Shown here one piece after another: positions 35,276 to 43,272 of a stretch of 64,000 bases of DNA. This DNA comes from Sphingobacterium sp. UBA2700 (lineage in GTDB: Bacteria > Bacteroidota > Bacteroidia > Sphingobacteriales > Sphingobacteriaceae): the NCBI GenBank assembly GCA_002354335.1, contig DELI01000005.1:403021-467020 (forward strand). The letters run 5' to 3'. A model generated the notes under the pieces. The model searched no databases, was not told where the DNA came from, and saw nothing but the letters and a program-made list of their open reading frames with translations. Position numbers and translations under genes: made by a program. The stretch's first letter is position 1. Each line of letters begins with the position of its first letter.

Positions 35276-36271
35276 TTAATCCATTACAAAAGGATAATCC
35301 TCTTGCACATATACATCTTTGTAGATCTCATCCGCTGTAGGGTATGGAGACTCTTCCGCAAATTTCACTGAATCATCAACGATTTTCTTAATCTCAGCAT
35401 CTACTTCTGCAAACCAAGCTTCGTCAGCATATTTATTCTCAACGATTGCATGCTTTGTCGCCAACAATGGATCTCTGCCTTTGTACTCTTCTAATTCTTC
35501 CTTCGTACGATATTTTGCAGGGTCAGACATCGAGTGACCTTTATAACGGTAAGTACGAATTTCTAGAAATGTAGGACCTTCACCTGCACGAGCACGTTGA
35601 ACCGCCTCATCCATCGCATTGTGAACAGCAACGACGTCCATCCCATCAACAGGAGCACATGGCATATCAAAACCAAGCCCCATTTTATAGATATCCGTCA
35701 TGTTTGTTGTACGTTGTACTGAAGTACCCATTGCATATCCGTTGTTCTCACAAACGAAAATTACAGGCAACTTCCACAACATCGCCATATTCAATGTTTC
35801 GTTGAAAGCACCTTGACGTACAGCGCCATCACCCATATAACAGATGTTCACGTTGTTTGTTCCTAAGTATTTTTCAGCAAATGCAATACCAGCACCCAAT
35901 GGAATCTGGCCACCTACAATACCGTGTCCACCCATGAATTTGTGCTCCTTAGAGAAAAAGTGCATAGAACCACCTTTACCTTTTGAACAACCAGTAGCTT
36001 TACCGAACAACTCCGCCATACAAGCATCTGCTGAAACGCCTTTTGCTAAAGCATGAGCGTGGTCGCGGTATGCTGTAATCAATGAATCTTCCGGCTTAAT
36101 AACTGACATTGTCCCAGCTACTACTGCTTCTTGTCCAATATATAAGTGACAAAATCCGCGTATTTTTTGCTGCCCGTATAATTGGCCAGACTTCTCTTCA
36201 AACTTGCGCATGAGTAGCATTGATTTATACCACTCTAAATAGGTTTCTTTTGTTATAGGTGTTGAACTCAT
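35276..36271 (-). CDS. pdhA: Pyruvate dehydrogenase E1 alpha subunit
   Basis: A 331-residue thiamine-diphosphate enzyme subunit. The TPP motif begins GDGAVRQGAFNETLNMA (near 147) and ends with NN (ENNGYAMG near 174). The phosphorylation-loop region RYKGHSMSDPAKYR is present. It decarboxylates pyruvate with an E1 beta partner; no E1 beta gene is adjacent, so pdhB must be elsewhere. First gene of a pdhA-pdhC operon. Confidence 0.95.
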   Translation of the reverse strand: MSSTPITKETYLEWYKSMLLMRKFEEKSGQLYGQQKIRGFCHLYIGQEAVVAGTMSVIKPEDSLITAYRDHAHALAKGVSADACMAELFGKATGCSKGKGGSMHFFSKEHKFMGGHGIVGGQIPLGAGIAFAEKYLGTNNVNICYMGDGAVRQGAFNETLNMAMLWKLPVIFVCENNGYAMGTSVQRTTNMTDIYKMGLGFDMPCAPVDGMDVVAVHNAMDEAVQRARAGEGPTFLEIRTYRYKGHSMSDPAKYRTKEELEEYKGRDPLLATKHAIVENKYADEAWFAEVDAEIKKIVDDSVKFAEESPYPTADEIYKDVYVQEDYPFVMD

Positions 36272-36404
36272 TTGTACGAATTGAATTTCTTTACTTAACT
36301 GACTACAAATCTAATCAATATTAACGAGATTTCGGATAAATTTTAGGCGACATTTAACGCATTTTGTCATAGGACTAACAAAATTCAAGACCGATATAAA
36401 TAAC

Positions 36405-36427
36405 AAACGGCCCATTTAAGGCCGTTT
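36405..36427 (-). terminator. hisS terminator
   Basis: AAACGGCC (36405-36412) pairs with GGCCGTTT (36420-36427), loop of 7, directly after the hisS stop on the minus strand, followed by GTTATT. Confidence 0.75.
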
Positions 36428-36431
36428 TATG

Positions 36432-37811
36432 TTATGCTAATATTTTTAATAGATTTTCTAGCGTTACTTTCTGCTGCTCGCCGGATTCCATATTCTTTAA
36501 ACTCCATTGTCCGGAAGCTACTTCCTCGTCTCCGACCAATAAAACATAAGGTATCTGCTTGGAATCTGCATAGCTCATCTGCTTCTTCAGCTTCACTGCC
36601 GACGGATAAAGTTCAGCTGCAATACCTGCTTCACGCAATTTGAACAATATTGGTAAAGTAGAGCCTTCTAAAGCCTGATCGAAATTGATGATCAACACTT
36701 TCGTACGTTCAGCATTGCTCGGAGGAAACAGTTGCAATTCTTCCAAAACATCGAAGATGCGATCCGCACCAAAGGACACTCCGACACCGGTCAGGTCTTT
36801 TAAACCAAACATACCGGTCAAATCGTCATAACGACCACCACCACCAATACTCCCCATCTGCACCTCGTTTGTCTTCACCTCGAAAATACATCCGGTATAG
36901 TAGTTTAGACCACGTGCTAACGTGATATCCACTTCCACTTCCTTCTCCAAGATCGCAGATTGACCTAATTTCAAGAGATAATCAAACACGGTCTCAATCT
37001 CTTCAACGCCTTTCAATCCAACAGTTGAGCCAGCCAATACCGTCTTCAAAGAATCCAATTTCTCTTGGTTCGAACCGCTAAGTTCTATAATCGGTTTTAA
37101 TACAGCTAAGTCAGCCTCAGTAAACCCGCGTTCTAAAAGCTCTTTATTCACCCCTTCCAACCCGATTTTATCCAACTTATCAATAGCAACAGTCATATCG
37201 ACAATCAGTTCAGGCTTCCCGACAACTTCTGCAATTCCAGAAAGAATCTTACGGTTGTTCAACTTGATGTTGAAATCCTTTAAACCCAATTTTGTCAAAG
37301 CCTCATGATAGATCAAGACAAACTCTGCCTCATTCAACAAGGAATCAGAACCAACCACATCGACATCGCACTGGTAAAACTCACGGTATCTCCCTCTTTG
37401 AGGACGATCTGCACGCCATACCGGCTGGATTTGGAAACGTTTGAACGGTAAAGAAATCTCATTTTGATGCATCACCACGTAACGTGCAAAAGGAACAGTC
37501 AAATCATAGCGTAGAGCCTTCTCTGAAATCGAAGAGATTAATGCGGTGGAGTTCTTCTCCGCCAATAAGTTTTCTGGAGCTTTCGATAAGTAATCTCCCG
37601 AATTCAAGATCTTAAAAATCAACTTATCACCTTCGTCTCCATACTTTCCGGTCAATGTACTCAGATTCTCAAACGAAGGAGTCTGAATCTCACTATACCC
37701 GTATTTCTTGAAAATCGTCTTTAATGTATTGTAAATGTGATTGCGTTTCTCCATTTCTACCGGAGTAAAATCACGTGTTCCTTTAGCTAATGATGGTTTA
37801 ATTGATGCCAT
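36432..37811 (-). CDS. hisS: Histidyl-tRNA synthetase
   Basis: A 459-residue class II synthetase. Motif 2 is the RYREFYQCDVD region near 140; the histidine-specific ARGLNYYTG and motif 3 (GGGGRYDDLTG, GVGVSFGADRI) lie at about 299-350; the C-terminal anticodon-binding domain follows. It starts at the ATG at 37811. An exact TAnnTTTG box (TACCTTTG, 37824-37817) ends 5 bases before the ATG, suggesting a leaderless or nearly leaderless message. Confidence 0.96.
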   Translation of the reverse strand: MASIKPSLAKGTRDFTPVEMEKRNHIYNTLKTIFKKYGYSEIQTPSFENLSTLTGKYGDEGDKLIFKILNSGDYLSKAPENLLAEKNSTALISSISEKALRYDLTVPFARYVVMHQNEISLPFKRFQIQPVWRADRPQRGRYREFYQCDVDVVGSDSLLNEAEFVLIYHEALTKLGLKDFNIKLNNRKILSGIAEVVGKPELIVDMTVAIDKLDKIGLEGVNKELLERGFTEADLAVLKPIIELSGSNQEKLDSLKTVLAGSTVGLKGVEEIETVFDYLLKLGQSAILEKEVEVDITLARGLNYYTGCIFEVKTNEVQMGSIGGGGRYDDLTGMFGLKDLTGVGVSFGADRIFDVLEELQLFPPSNAERTKVLIINFDQALEGSTLPILFKLREAGIAAELYPSAVKLKKQMSYADSKQIPYVLLVGDEEVASGQWSLKNMESGEQQKVTLENLLKILA

Positions 37812-37830
37812 GAGGGCAAAGGTAGCAAAA

Positions 37831-37873
37831 ATAGTATTTAGTAGTTAGTATTTAGTATTAAGACCTAGGGTGG
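37831..37873 (+). repeat. Heptad repeat element (locus D, left)
   Basis: ATAGTAT, TTAGTAG, TTAGTAT, TTAGTAT, TAAGACC, then TAGGGTGG. It lies just upstream of hisS and faces an inverted copy at 37976-38018. Confidence 0.85.
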
Positions 37874-37944
37874 ATAATAAAGCACTATTTTTTTGCAAAG
37901 AGATGCGTGTGAACATGAGACATGAACAGAAGGATAAGAGTTCC

Positions 37945-37971
37945 ATATTCCTTTAAAAAAATAAGGAATAT
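37945..37971. other. Hairpin inside locus D
   Basis: ATATTCCTT (37945-37953) pairs perfectly with AAGGAATAT (37963-37971) across an A-rich loop. Possible rnc terminator. Confidence 0.45.
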
Positions 37972-37975
37972 CTTC

Positions 37976-38018
37976 CGACTAGGATCTAACTACTAAATAC
38001 TAGCTACTAAATACTACC
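37976..38018 (-). repeat. Heptad repeat element (locus D, right, inverted) abutting the rnc stop
   Basis: On the minus strand: GTAGTAT, TTAGTAG, CTAGTAT, TTAGTAG, TTAGATC, CTAGTCGG. It begins immediately after the rnc stop codon (38019-38021). Confidence 0.85.
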
Positions 38019-38750
38019 CTATTCAAATATCTTCAAATACTCGCAGGCTTTTTCAGCGGCCATTTTCTCGGCGCTTTTCTTGTTGAAGTCGCGGCCGACT
38101 CCACAATCTTCGCCATCTACGACCACTTTAACAGAGAACATCTTGGCAGACTCTCCTTCGGGGTTATCGATCTGAATAAAGGCAACCTCTTTTCCACTGT
38201 GCTGACACCATTCGATTAAACGGCTTTTGAAATTGGTTTCAGTAATTTCCAAAGTATGTATATCGACGTGTGGTTTGATAATGCGTGATAGTAAAAATTC
38301 ACGAGTGAATTTATATCCTTTATCCAAATAAACGGCTCCAATCAATGCTTCGAATGCATCGCCCAATAAAGAACCCTGCTTATTAGGATAACTGATCATG
38401 CGCGCATCAAACTCAATCAACTCGTTAAAACCGAGTTTGCGCGAAAGCTGATTCAAGTTTGCACGAGAAACGATCTTCGAACGCATCTCGGTTAAGAAAC
38501 CTTCATCTTTGTAGGGGTAAAGCTTAAACAATAGTTCTGCAACAACAGAACCCAGCACGGCATCACCTAAAAATTCTAATCGTTCGTTGCTATTTTTGAC
38601 CCCTTCTTTAATCGGTTTAGCAACCGATTTATGTCGAAACGCCATTTGATATAATCTGACATTCCCCGGCACAAAGCCTAAGATATTCTTTAACTTCTTG
38701 AAGTAAGCTTTTTGGGGAGATAAATACAGTTTATAAACACTAATCGGCAT
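38019..38750 (-). CDS. rnc: Ribonuclease III
   Basis: A 243-residue double-strand RNA endonuclease. The signature NERLEFLGDAVLG (55-67) has the catalytic acids Glu59 and Asp63; a second acidic motif follows near 130 (GDAFEALIGAVYLDKG); a C-terminal dsRNA-binding domain covers about 170-240. It processes rRNA precursors and structured mRNAs, and could act on the long hairpins of this window. Downstream of fabF, separated by a 13-bp hairpin. Confidence 0.95.
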   Translation of the reverse strand: MPISVYKLYLSPQKAYFKKLKNILGFVPGNVRLYQMAFRHKSVAKPIKEGVKNSNERLEFLGDAVLGSVVAELLFKLYPYKDEGFLTEMRSKIVSRANLNQLSRKLGFNELIEFDARMISYPNKQGSLLGDAFEALIGAVYLDKGYKFTREFLLSRIIKPHVDIHTLEITETNFKSRLIEWCQHSGKEVAFIQIDNPEGESAKMFSVKVVVDGEDCGVGRDFNKKSAEKMAAEKACEYLKIFE

Positions 38751-38769
38751 ACCAACATCTTTAAGAAGA

Positions 38770-38799
38770 AATAGGTAGTTTTGGAGAAAACTACCTATT
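38770..38799 (-). terminator. Hairpin between fabF and rnc
   Basis: AATAGGTAGTTTT (38770-38782) pairs perfectly with AAAACTACCTATT (38787-38799), loop GGAG. No clean T-run follows on the minus strand (TTCTTCTTAA), so partial termination or an RNase III site are both possible. Confidence 0.6.
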
Positions 38800-38829
38800 C
38801 AATTCCTTATCTTTTTCTTTCAACCAAAA

Positions 38830-40083
38830 CTATGCTTTGTATTTTTTAACAATCAAAGAAGCATTGTGTCCACCGAAACCGAATGTATTGCTTAACGCAG
38901 CATTAACAACACGCTTCTGTGCTTTGTTGAAAGTAAAGTTCAATCTATTATCAATTTCAGGGTCGTCCGTAAAATGATTGATTGTAGGAGGTACAATATC
39001 ATTTTGTACAGCAAGAATCGAAGCAATCGATTCTACTGCTCCCGCAGCACCTAACAGGTGACCTGTCATTGATTTTGTAGAACTAATATTCAATTCATAT
39101 GCATGATCCCCAAATTGCTCAATAATAGCTTTGGTCTCACTCACATCGCCTACTGGAGTCGATGTACCATGCACGTTAATATAATCAATAGCTGTTGCAT
39201 CTAAATTTGCATCAGCCAACGCTTTGCTCATCGCTAAGCGAGCGCCTAATCCTTCTGGATGCGAAGCAGTAATGTGATATGCATCTGCACTCATACCACC
39301 CCCAGCAATCTCAGCATAGATTTTTGCACCGCGTGCTAAAGCATGTTCTAAACTTTCTAAAATAATAGCACCTGAACCCTCGCCAGAAACAAAACCGTCG
39401 CGATCCTTATCAAAAGGACGTGATGCAGTTTTCGGATCATCATTACGAGTGGAAAGCGCATGCATTGCATTGAACCCGCCAATACCAGCTTCATTAATCG
39501 TTGCCTCAGAACCTCCGCTGATAATAACATCTGCTAAACCCATACGGATATAGTTAAAAGCATCAATCATCGCGTTGGTAGCCGACGCACAAGCCGAAAC
39601 TGCTGAAAAGTTAGGACCTCTCAAGCCATGACGCATAGAGATATGTCCCGGAGCTAAATCAATTAACATCTTCGGAATAAAGAATGGATTGAAACGTGGT
39701 GTACCATCGCCCTTTGCAAATCCAGCAACCTCATCCAAAAATGTAGTCAAGCCCCCAATACCTGACCCCCAAATTACACCAATACGATTGGTGTCTAGTT
39801 TATCAAACTCTAATCCCGCATCTTTGACAGCTTCGTCAGTCGATGCAATTGCATATTGAACGAAAGGGTCGATTTTACGAGCCTCTTTACGATCCATATA
39901 GTTATGTGGATCAAACCCCTTTACTTCACAAGCAAACTGGGTTTTGAATTTTGACGCATCAAAATGCGTAATAGGAGCGGCACCACTTACACCATTAATT
40001 AAACCATCCCAGTATTCTGCGACGGTATTACCTAGGGGTGTAAGTGCACCCAATCCTGTTACAACTACTCTTTTAAGCTCCAT
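38830..40083 (-). CDS. fabF: Beta-ketoacyl-ACP synthase II
   Basis: A 417-residue condensing enzyme extending acyl-ACP with malonyl-ACP. The active site is Cys165 (VSACASA) with histidines in NVHGTSTPVGD and SMTGHLLGAAG. Standard length. It lies 26 bp after acpP, giving the conserved acpP-fabF-rnc order. Confidence 0.96.
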   Translation of the reverse strand: MELKRVVVTGLGALTPLGNTVAEYWDGLINGVSGAAPITHFDASKFKTQFACEVKGFDPHNYMDRKEARKIDPFVQYAIASTDEAVKDAGLEFDKLDTNRIGVIWGSGIGGLTTFLDEVAGFAKGDGTPRFNPFFIPKMLIDLAPGHISMRHGLRGPNFSAVSACASATNAMIDAFNYIRMGLADVIISGGSEATINEAGIGGFNAMHALSTRNDDPKTASRPFDKDRDGFVSGEGSGAIILESLEHALARGAKIYAEIAGGGMSADAYHITASHPEGLGARLAMSKALADANLDATAIDYINVHGTSTPVGDVSETKAIIEQFGDHAYELNISSTKSMTGHLLGAAGAVESIASILAVQNDIVPPTINHFTDDPEIDNRLNFTFNKAQKRVVNAALSNTFGFGGHNASLIVKKYKA

Positions 40084-40109
40084 TAATATGTTTGGCCTAA
40101 TAAAATTAG

Positions 40110-40346
40110 TTAGTTAACGTTTTTTTCTAAATAAGCGATTGCTTGACCTACTGTGCTAATGTTCTCAGCCTGATCGTCTGGAATAGCAACGTTGAATTCT
40201 TTTTCGAATTCCATGATCAACTCAACTGTATCAAGTGAGTCTGCACCTAAATCATTCGTGAAAGAAGCTTCTGGTGTTACTTCGTTTTCATCTACACCTA
40301 ACTTTTCAACGATAATAGCTTTTACTCTTGATGCGATATCTGACAT
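40110..40346 (-). CDS. acpP: Acyl carrier protein
   Basis: A 78-residue acidic four-helix protein with the phosphopantetheine site DLGADSLD (Ser37). It carries growing acyl chains in fatty-acid synthesis and supplies acyl-ACP to PlsC-type acyltransferases. First gene of the acpP-fabF-rnc operon; the AT-rich 271-bp gap upstream is shared with the plus-strand gene at 40618. Confidence 0.97.
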   Translation of the reverse strand: MSDIASRVKAIIVEKLGVDENEVTPEASFTNDLGADSLDTVELIMEFEKEFNVAIPDDQAENISTVGQAIAYLEKNVN

Positions 40347-40583
40347 GATTTTCTAGTTTAATTGTTTAATAAATCTGTGCAAAGAAAAAATAAATTTCCC
40401 CAAAAATCAAATCTTTTTGACTTTTGAAAACAAATAAAGAACAAAGTTACCCCAAGAAAGGTTTTTGAACCTGCTAAAAACTAACTCTATTCAATAATAA
40501 CAAAAGAAATACGCTTTTACAAACTTAATCCTTTTTTAATGATATTTTTACGTTAAGCACCCTCTTTAATCTCTTGAAAACCG

Positions 40584-40591
40584 TATTTTTG
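40584..40591 (+). promoter_or_regulatory. -7 promoter box before the IPExxxDY gene
   Basis: TATTTTTG matches TAnnTTTG, 26 bases before the TTG start. No -33 TTG at normal distance. Confidence 0.45.
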
Positions 40592-40617
40592 CTAACTGAA
40601 CTGAAAGAAATCATAGA

Positions 40618-41118
40618 TTGAGCAAGATAACTTTTAAACTTGAAACCGACTTTGACCTGGAACTGGATTTTGTCCTGATCGGCATAAGCTCTGTCTTGAG
40701 AGACTATCGGCTTTGTCACTTTATCAACAAACATACAGGACTCAAACTCGTACATGGTAAAGAAGATTACATAGACCACAACGGAAAGGAAAAAGAAAAA
40801 CCGCAGAACGAACTCGACTACCACATCATCTACGAGTCAAAGAAAAACAAACCCAGCGTACAACATCATTTCATAACCTACCGTTATAACAATCAAACTT
40901 ACGACTTCGAATTCTATCTACTTAGCAATAAGTCGATTGAAGGCGGGACGCTAATTCCAGAAATTGTAAGCTTCGACTACTTTCTACTGATAAAACATTA
41001 TATTGACGAAGAAGATCTAGAAGCACTTATTGAAAACATTAAAGCAATACCCGAAGTACTACTTGTAAAAGAAATAGACCCAACGGCATTGAAATCTAAA
41101 GAAAATCTGATATTTTAG
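40618..41118 (+). CDS. IPExxxDY-family protein
   Basis: A 166-residue cytosolic protein with the family signature IPEIVSFDY (near 123-131) and the N-terminal F.LE.DFDLELDFVLIGISS. The function is not known. The start is a TTG at 40618 giving MSKITFKLE: the frame has a stop 21 bases upstream and no ATG before it, so TTG is needed. It lies between acpP-fabF-rnc and pyk, a neighbourhood I believe is common in Bacteroidota, hinting at a link with central or lipid metabolism. A minus-strand open frame overlaps it but looks like a shadow. Confidence 0.82.
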   Translation: MSKITFKLETDFDLELDFVLIGISSVLRDYRLCHFINKHTGLKLVHGKEDYIDHNGKEKEKPQNELDYHIIYESKKNKPSVQHHFITYRYNNQTYDFEFYLLSNKSIEGGTLIPEIVSFDYFLLIKHYIDEEDLEALIENIKAIPEVLLVKEIDPTALKSKENLIF

Positions 41119-41234
41119 CGAATTATTTTTAGATAGTGTAAGTTATACACCAAAAACCTAAATCGAAACCCCTCGGGGAAATGTGTAGAACACTGCAAAT
41201 AATATTGATTTAAAACATTAAAAAAAGACATTAC

Positions 41235-42668
41235 ATGGATAAACTAAAAAAGCGAACCAAAATTGTAGCTACTTTAGGCCCCGCTTCCTCGAAAAAAGAG
41301 GTATTGACCCGAATGATTGCTAAAGGAGTAGACGTTTGCCGTTTGAACTTCTCGCACGGAAGCCAAGACGACCACTTGAAAGTAATCAACACCATTAAAG
41401 AAATCAACCAAGAATTCCCGTTTAAAGTAGGTATCCTAGCTGACTTACAAGGTCCGAAGATTCGTATCGGTAAAATGAAAGAAGGTGGTGCTATCCTGAT
41501 CAACGGAAGCCAGGTTGAAATCACAACACAAGAATTGGTTGGCGACGAAAACCGCATCTATATTACCTACGAAAACTTCCCGAACGACGTTAAAGAAGGT
41601 GAAATCATCCTATTAGATGATGGAAAATTGCAATTACGCGTTTTAAACACAAATCATATCGACACGGTAAAATGTGAAGTTGTTCACGGAGGTATCCTAA
41701 CATCTAGAAAAGGAGTCAATCTACCGAACACCAAAGTATCTATCCCTTCATTAACTGAAGAAGATTTAGATAACCTAAACTTCGCCTTAGACCATGGCGC
41801 TGATTGGATCGCGATGTCATTCGTTCGTTCGGCAGAAGATATCAAACAGTGTAAAGAGATTATCGAAGCGAAAGGGTCGCACGCTCGCGTTATTGCGAAA
41901 ATTGAAAAACCAGAAGCAATTGATAATATCGACGCAATTATCGAGGCAACAGACGCTGTGATGGTTGCTCGTGGTGATTTAGGTGTTGAGATGCCTATGG
42001 AAGAGGTTCCAGGCCTACAAAAAATCATCGCTCAAAAATGCCGTAACTTAGCGAAGCCAGTAATCATTGCTACCCAAATGTTGGAGAGTATGATTACAAC
42101 TCCGCGTCCTACACGTGCAGAGGTAAACGACGTAGCCAACTCCGTAATTGATGGTGCAGATGCTGTAATGCTTAGTGGAGAAACTTCAGTTGGTGAATTC
42201 CCTGAGATCGTAATCGAAACAATGGCGAAAGTAATCACTCACGTAGAGAGCACATCATATCCTTACTATAGTGAGAAAGAGACATTAGGTACTGTGGAAG
42301 TTACACGTATCCCTGATGCGATCTGTGGATCATCTATCTTCTTAGCAGAGAAAACAAAAGCTTCGGCGATCGCCGTTATGACGGCGTCAGGCTATACAGC
42401 TTTAGAAATCTCTAGCTACCGCCCTGATGCGGATATCTATGTGTTCACAGGTAATGATAAATTATTGACACAGTTGAGTCTTGTATGGGGTGTACAGTCC
42501 TTCATCTATGACAAATACGAAAGTACCGATGGTACCATTCAAGATGTAAATGGTTTATTGCAGAAATACCACTTGGTTGAGCCTGGACAAATCGTGATCA
42601 ATACATCTTCTACGCCACTTCACGCAAAAGGTAGAACAAATACTATCCGCGTTTCAGAAGTGAAATAA
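41235..42668 (+). CDS. pyk: Pyruvate kinase
   Basis: A 477-residue glycolytic enzyme: KIVATLGPASSKKEV at the start, the active-site lysine region VIAKIEKPEAIDNIDAII near 213, the MVARGDLGVEMP loop near 243, and the TRAEVNDVANSVIDGADAVM motif near 294. It makes ATP and pyruvate, the substrate of the PDH genes at 33-36 kb. Starts 116 bp after the IPExxxDY gene. Confidence 0.96.
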   Translation: MDKLKKRTKIVATLGPASSKKEVLTRMIAKGVDVCRLNFSHGSQDDHLKVINTIKEINQEFPFKVGILADLQGPKIRIGKMKEGGAILINGSQVEITTQELVGDENRIYITYENFPNDVKEGEIILLDDGKLQLRVLNTNHIDTVKCEVVHGGILTSRKGVNLPNTKVSIPSLTEEDLDNLNFALDHGADWIAMSFVRSAEDIKQCKEIIEAKGSHARVIAKIEKPEAIDNIDAIIEATDAVMVARGDLGVEMPMEEVPGLQKIIAQKCRNLAKPVIIATQMLESMITTPRPTRAEVNDVANSVIDGADAVMLSGETSVGEFPEIVIETMAKVITHVESTSYPYYSEKETLGTVEVTRIPDAICGSSIFLAEKTKASAIAVMTASGYTALEISSYRPDADIYVFTGNDKLLTQLSLVWGVQSFIYDKYESTDGTIQDVNGLLQKYHLVEPGQIVINTSSTPLHAKGRTNTIRVSEVK

Positions 42669-42690
42669 GTAGAATGCTTAAAATAAAAAT

Positions 42691-42724
42691 AAATGAAGGC
42701 CGTTTGAAAAGATGGCCTTTATTT
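42691..42724 (+). terminator. pyk terminator
   Basis: AAGGCC (42696-42701) pairs with GGCCTT (42714-42719), extended by AAAT/ATTT, followed by TTTTTT. Confidence 0.8.
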
Positions 42725-42808
42725 TTTACAGGTGCCTGTCGTCAAAAACCGTAAGAAATTTCATCCCCACTAGCATTTCAACGGAAACACGAAGGTTTCC
42801 ATCAATAA

Positions 42809-43144
42809 TTATTTCTTCTTTCGATCTAATGGCTCTGTGCCAGGCATCGGCGAATTCTTCTTCCCATCCAAAGGTTTAATTAAAATAATCGAATCGTCTT
42901 TCTGTATCAACTGACGGTTCATCAAACTATTGGGAATATCGACGGGCTTTGATCGAGAGCTATCATGAGGGAGATTATGCTTTGTACCGTCCGGCATAAT
43001 CTTGAAGTTGGGGCGCTCAATCTTTAAGCTGTCTGCCCATTCTGGCAAGCCCTTTTGCTTAGGGACGATATTTTCCTTATTTTGTGCTTGGGAGTTCGTC
43101 AGCAAACCAAACGTCAGAAGAAATAATGTGGCAACCGTTTTCAT
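42809..43144 (-). CDS. Small secreted protein of unknown function
   Basis: I do not recognise it. From the ATG at 43144 it is 111 residues: a signal peptide (KTVATLFLLTFGLLTNSQAQ), then a mature part of about 90 residues rich in Lys, Pro, Asp and Ser without cysteines, predicted disordered. The frame extends two codons upstream to a TTG, which I do not favour. It is divergent from the histidine kinase gene (gap 128 bp), so it might be part of the sensed periplasmic response, an inference only. Confidence 0.6.
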   Translation of the reverse strand: MKTVATLFLLTFGLLTNSQAQNKENIVPKQKGLPEWADSLKIERPNFKIMPDGTKHNLPHDSSRSKPVDIPNSLMNRQLIQKDDSIILIKPLDGKKNSPMPGTEPLDRKKK

Positions 43145-43272
43145 ATGCAAATCTTTTAGCTATCTAAATATACTCACTATCGAGCCTATGCGGTCTATTA
43201 AACCTTCATAATCGCTGTTAAATTGTGTTAAATGAAAAAAACCACATCAATCCCTTATTATTTTTGTAACAA

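Noticed and set aside
40525..40824. Minus-strand 99-residue frame
   Set aside because: It overlaps the IPExxxDY gene in antisense, has a skewed composition and no recognisable domain.
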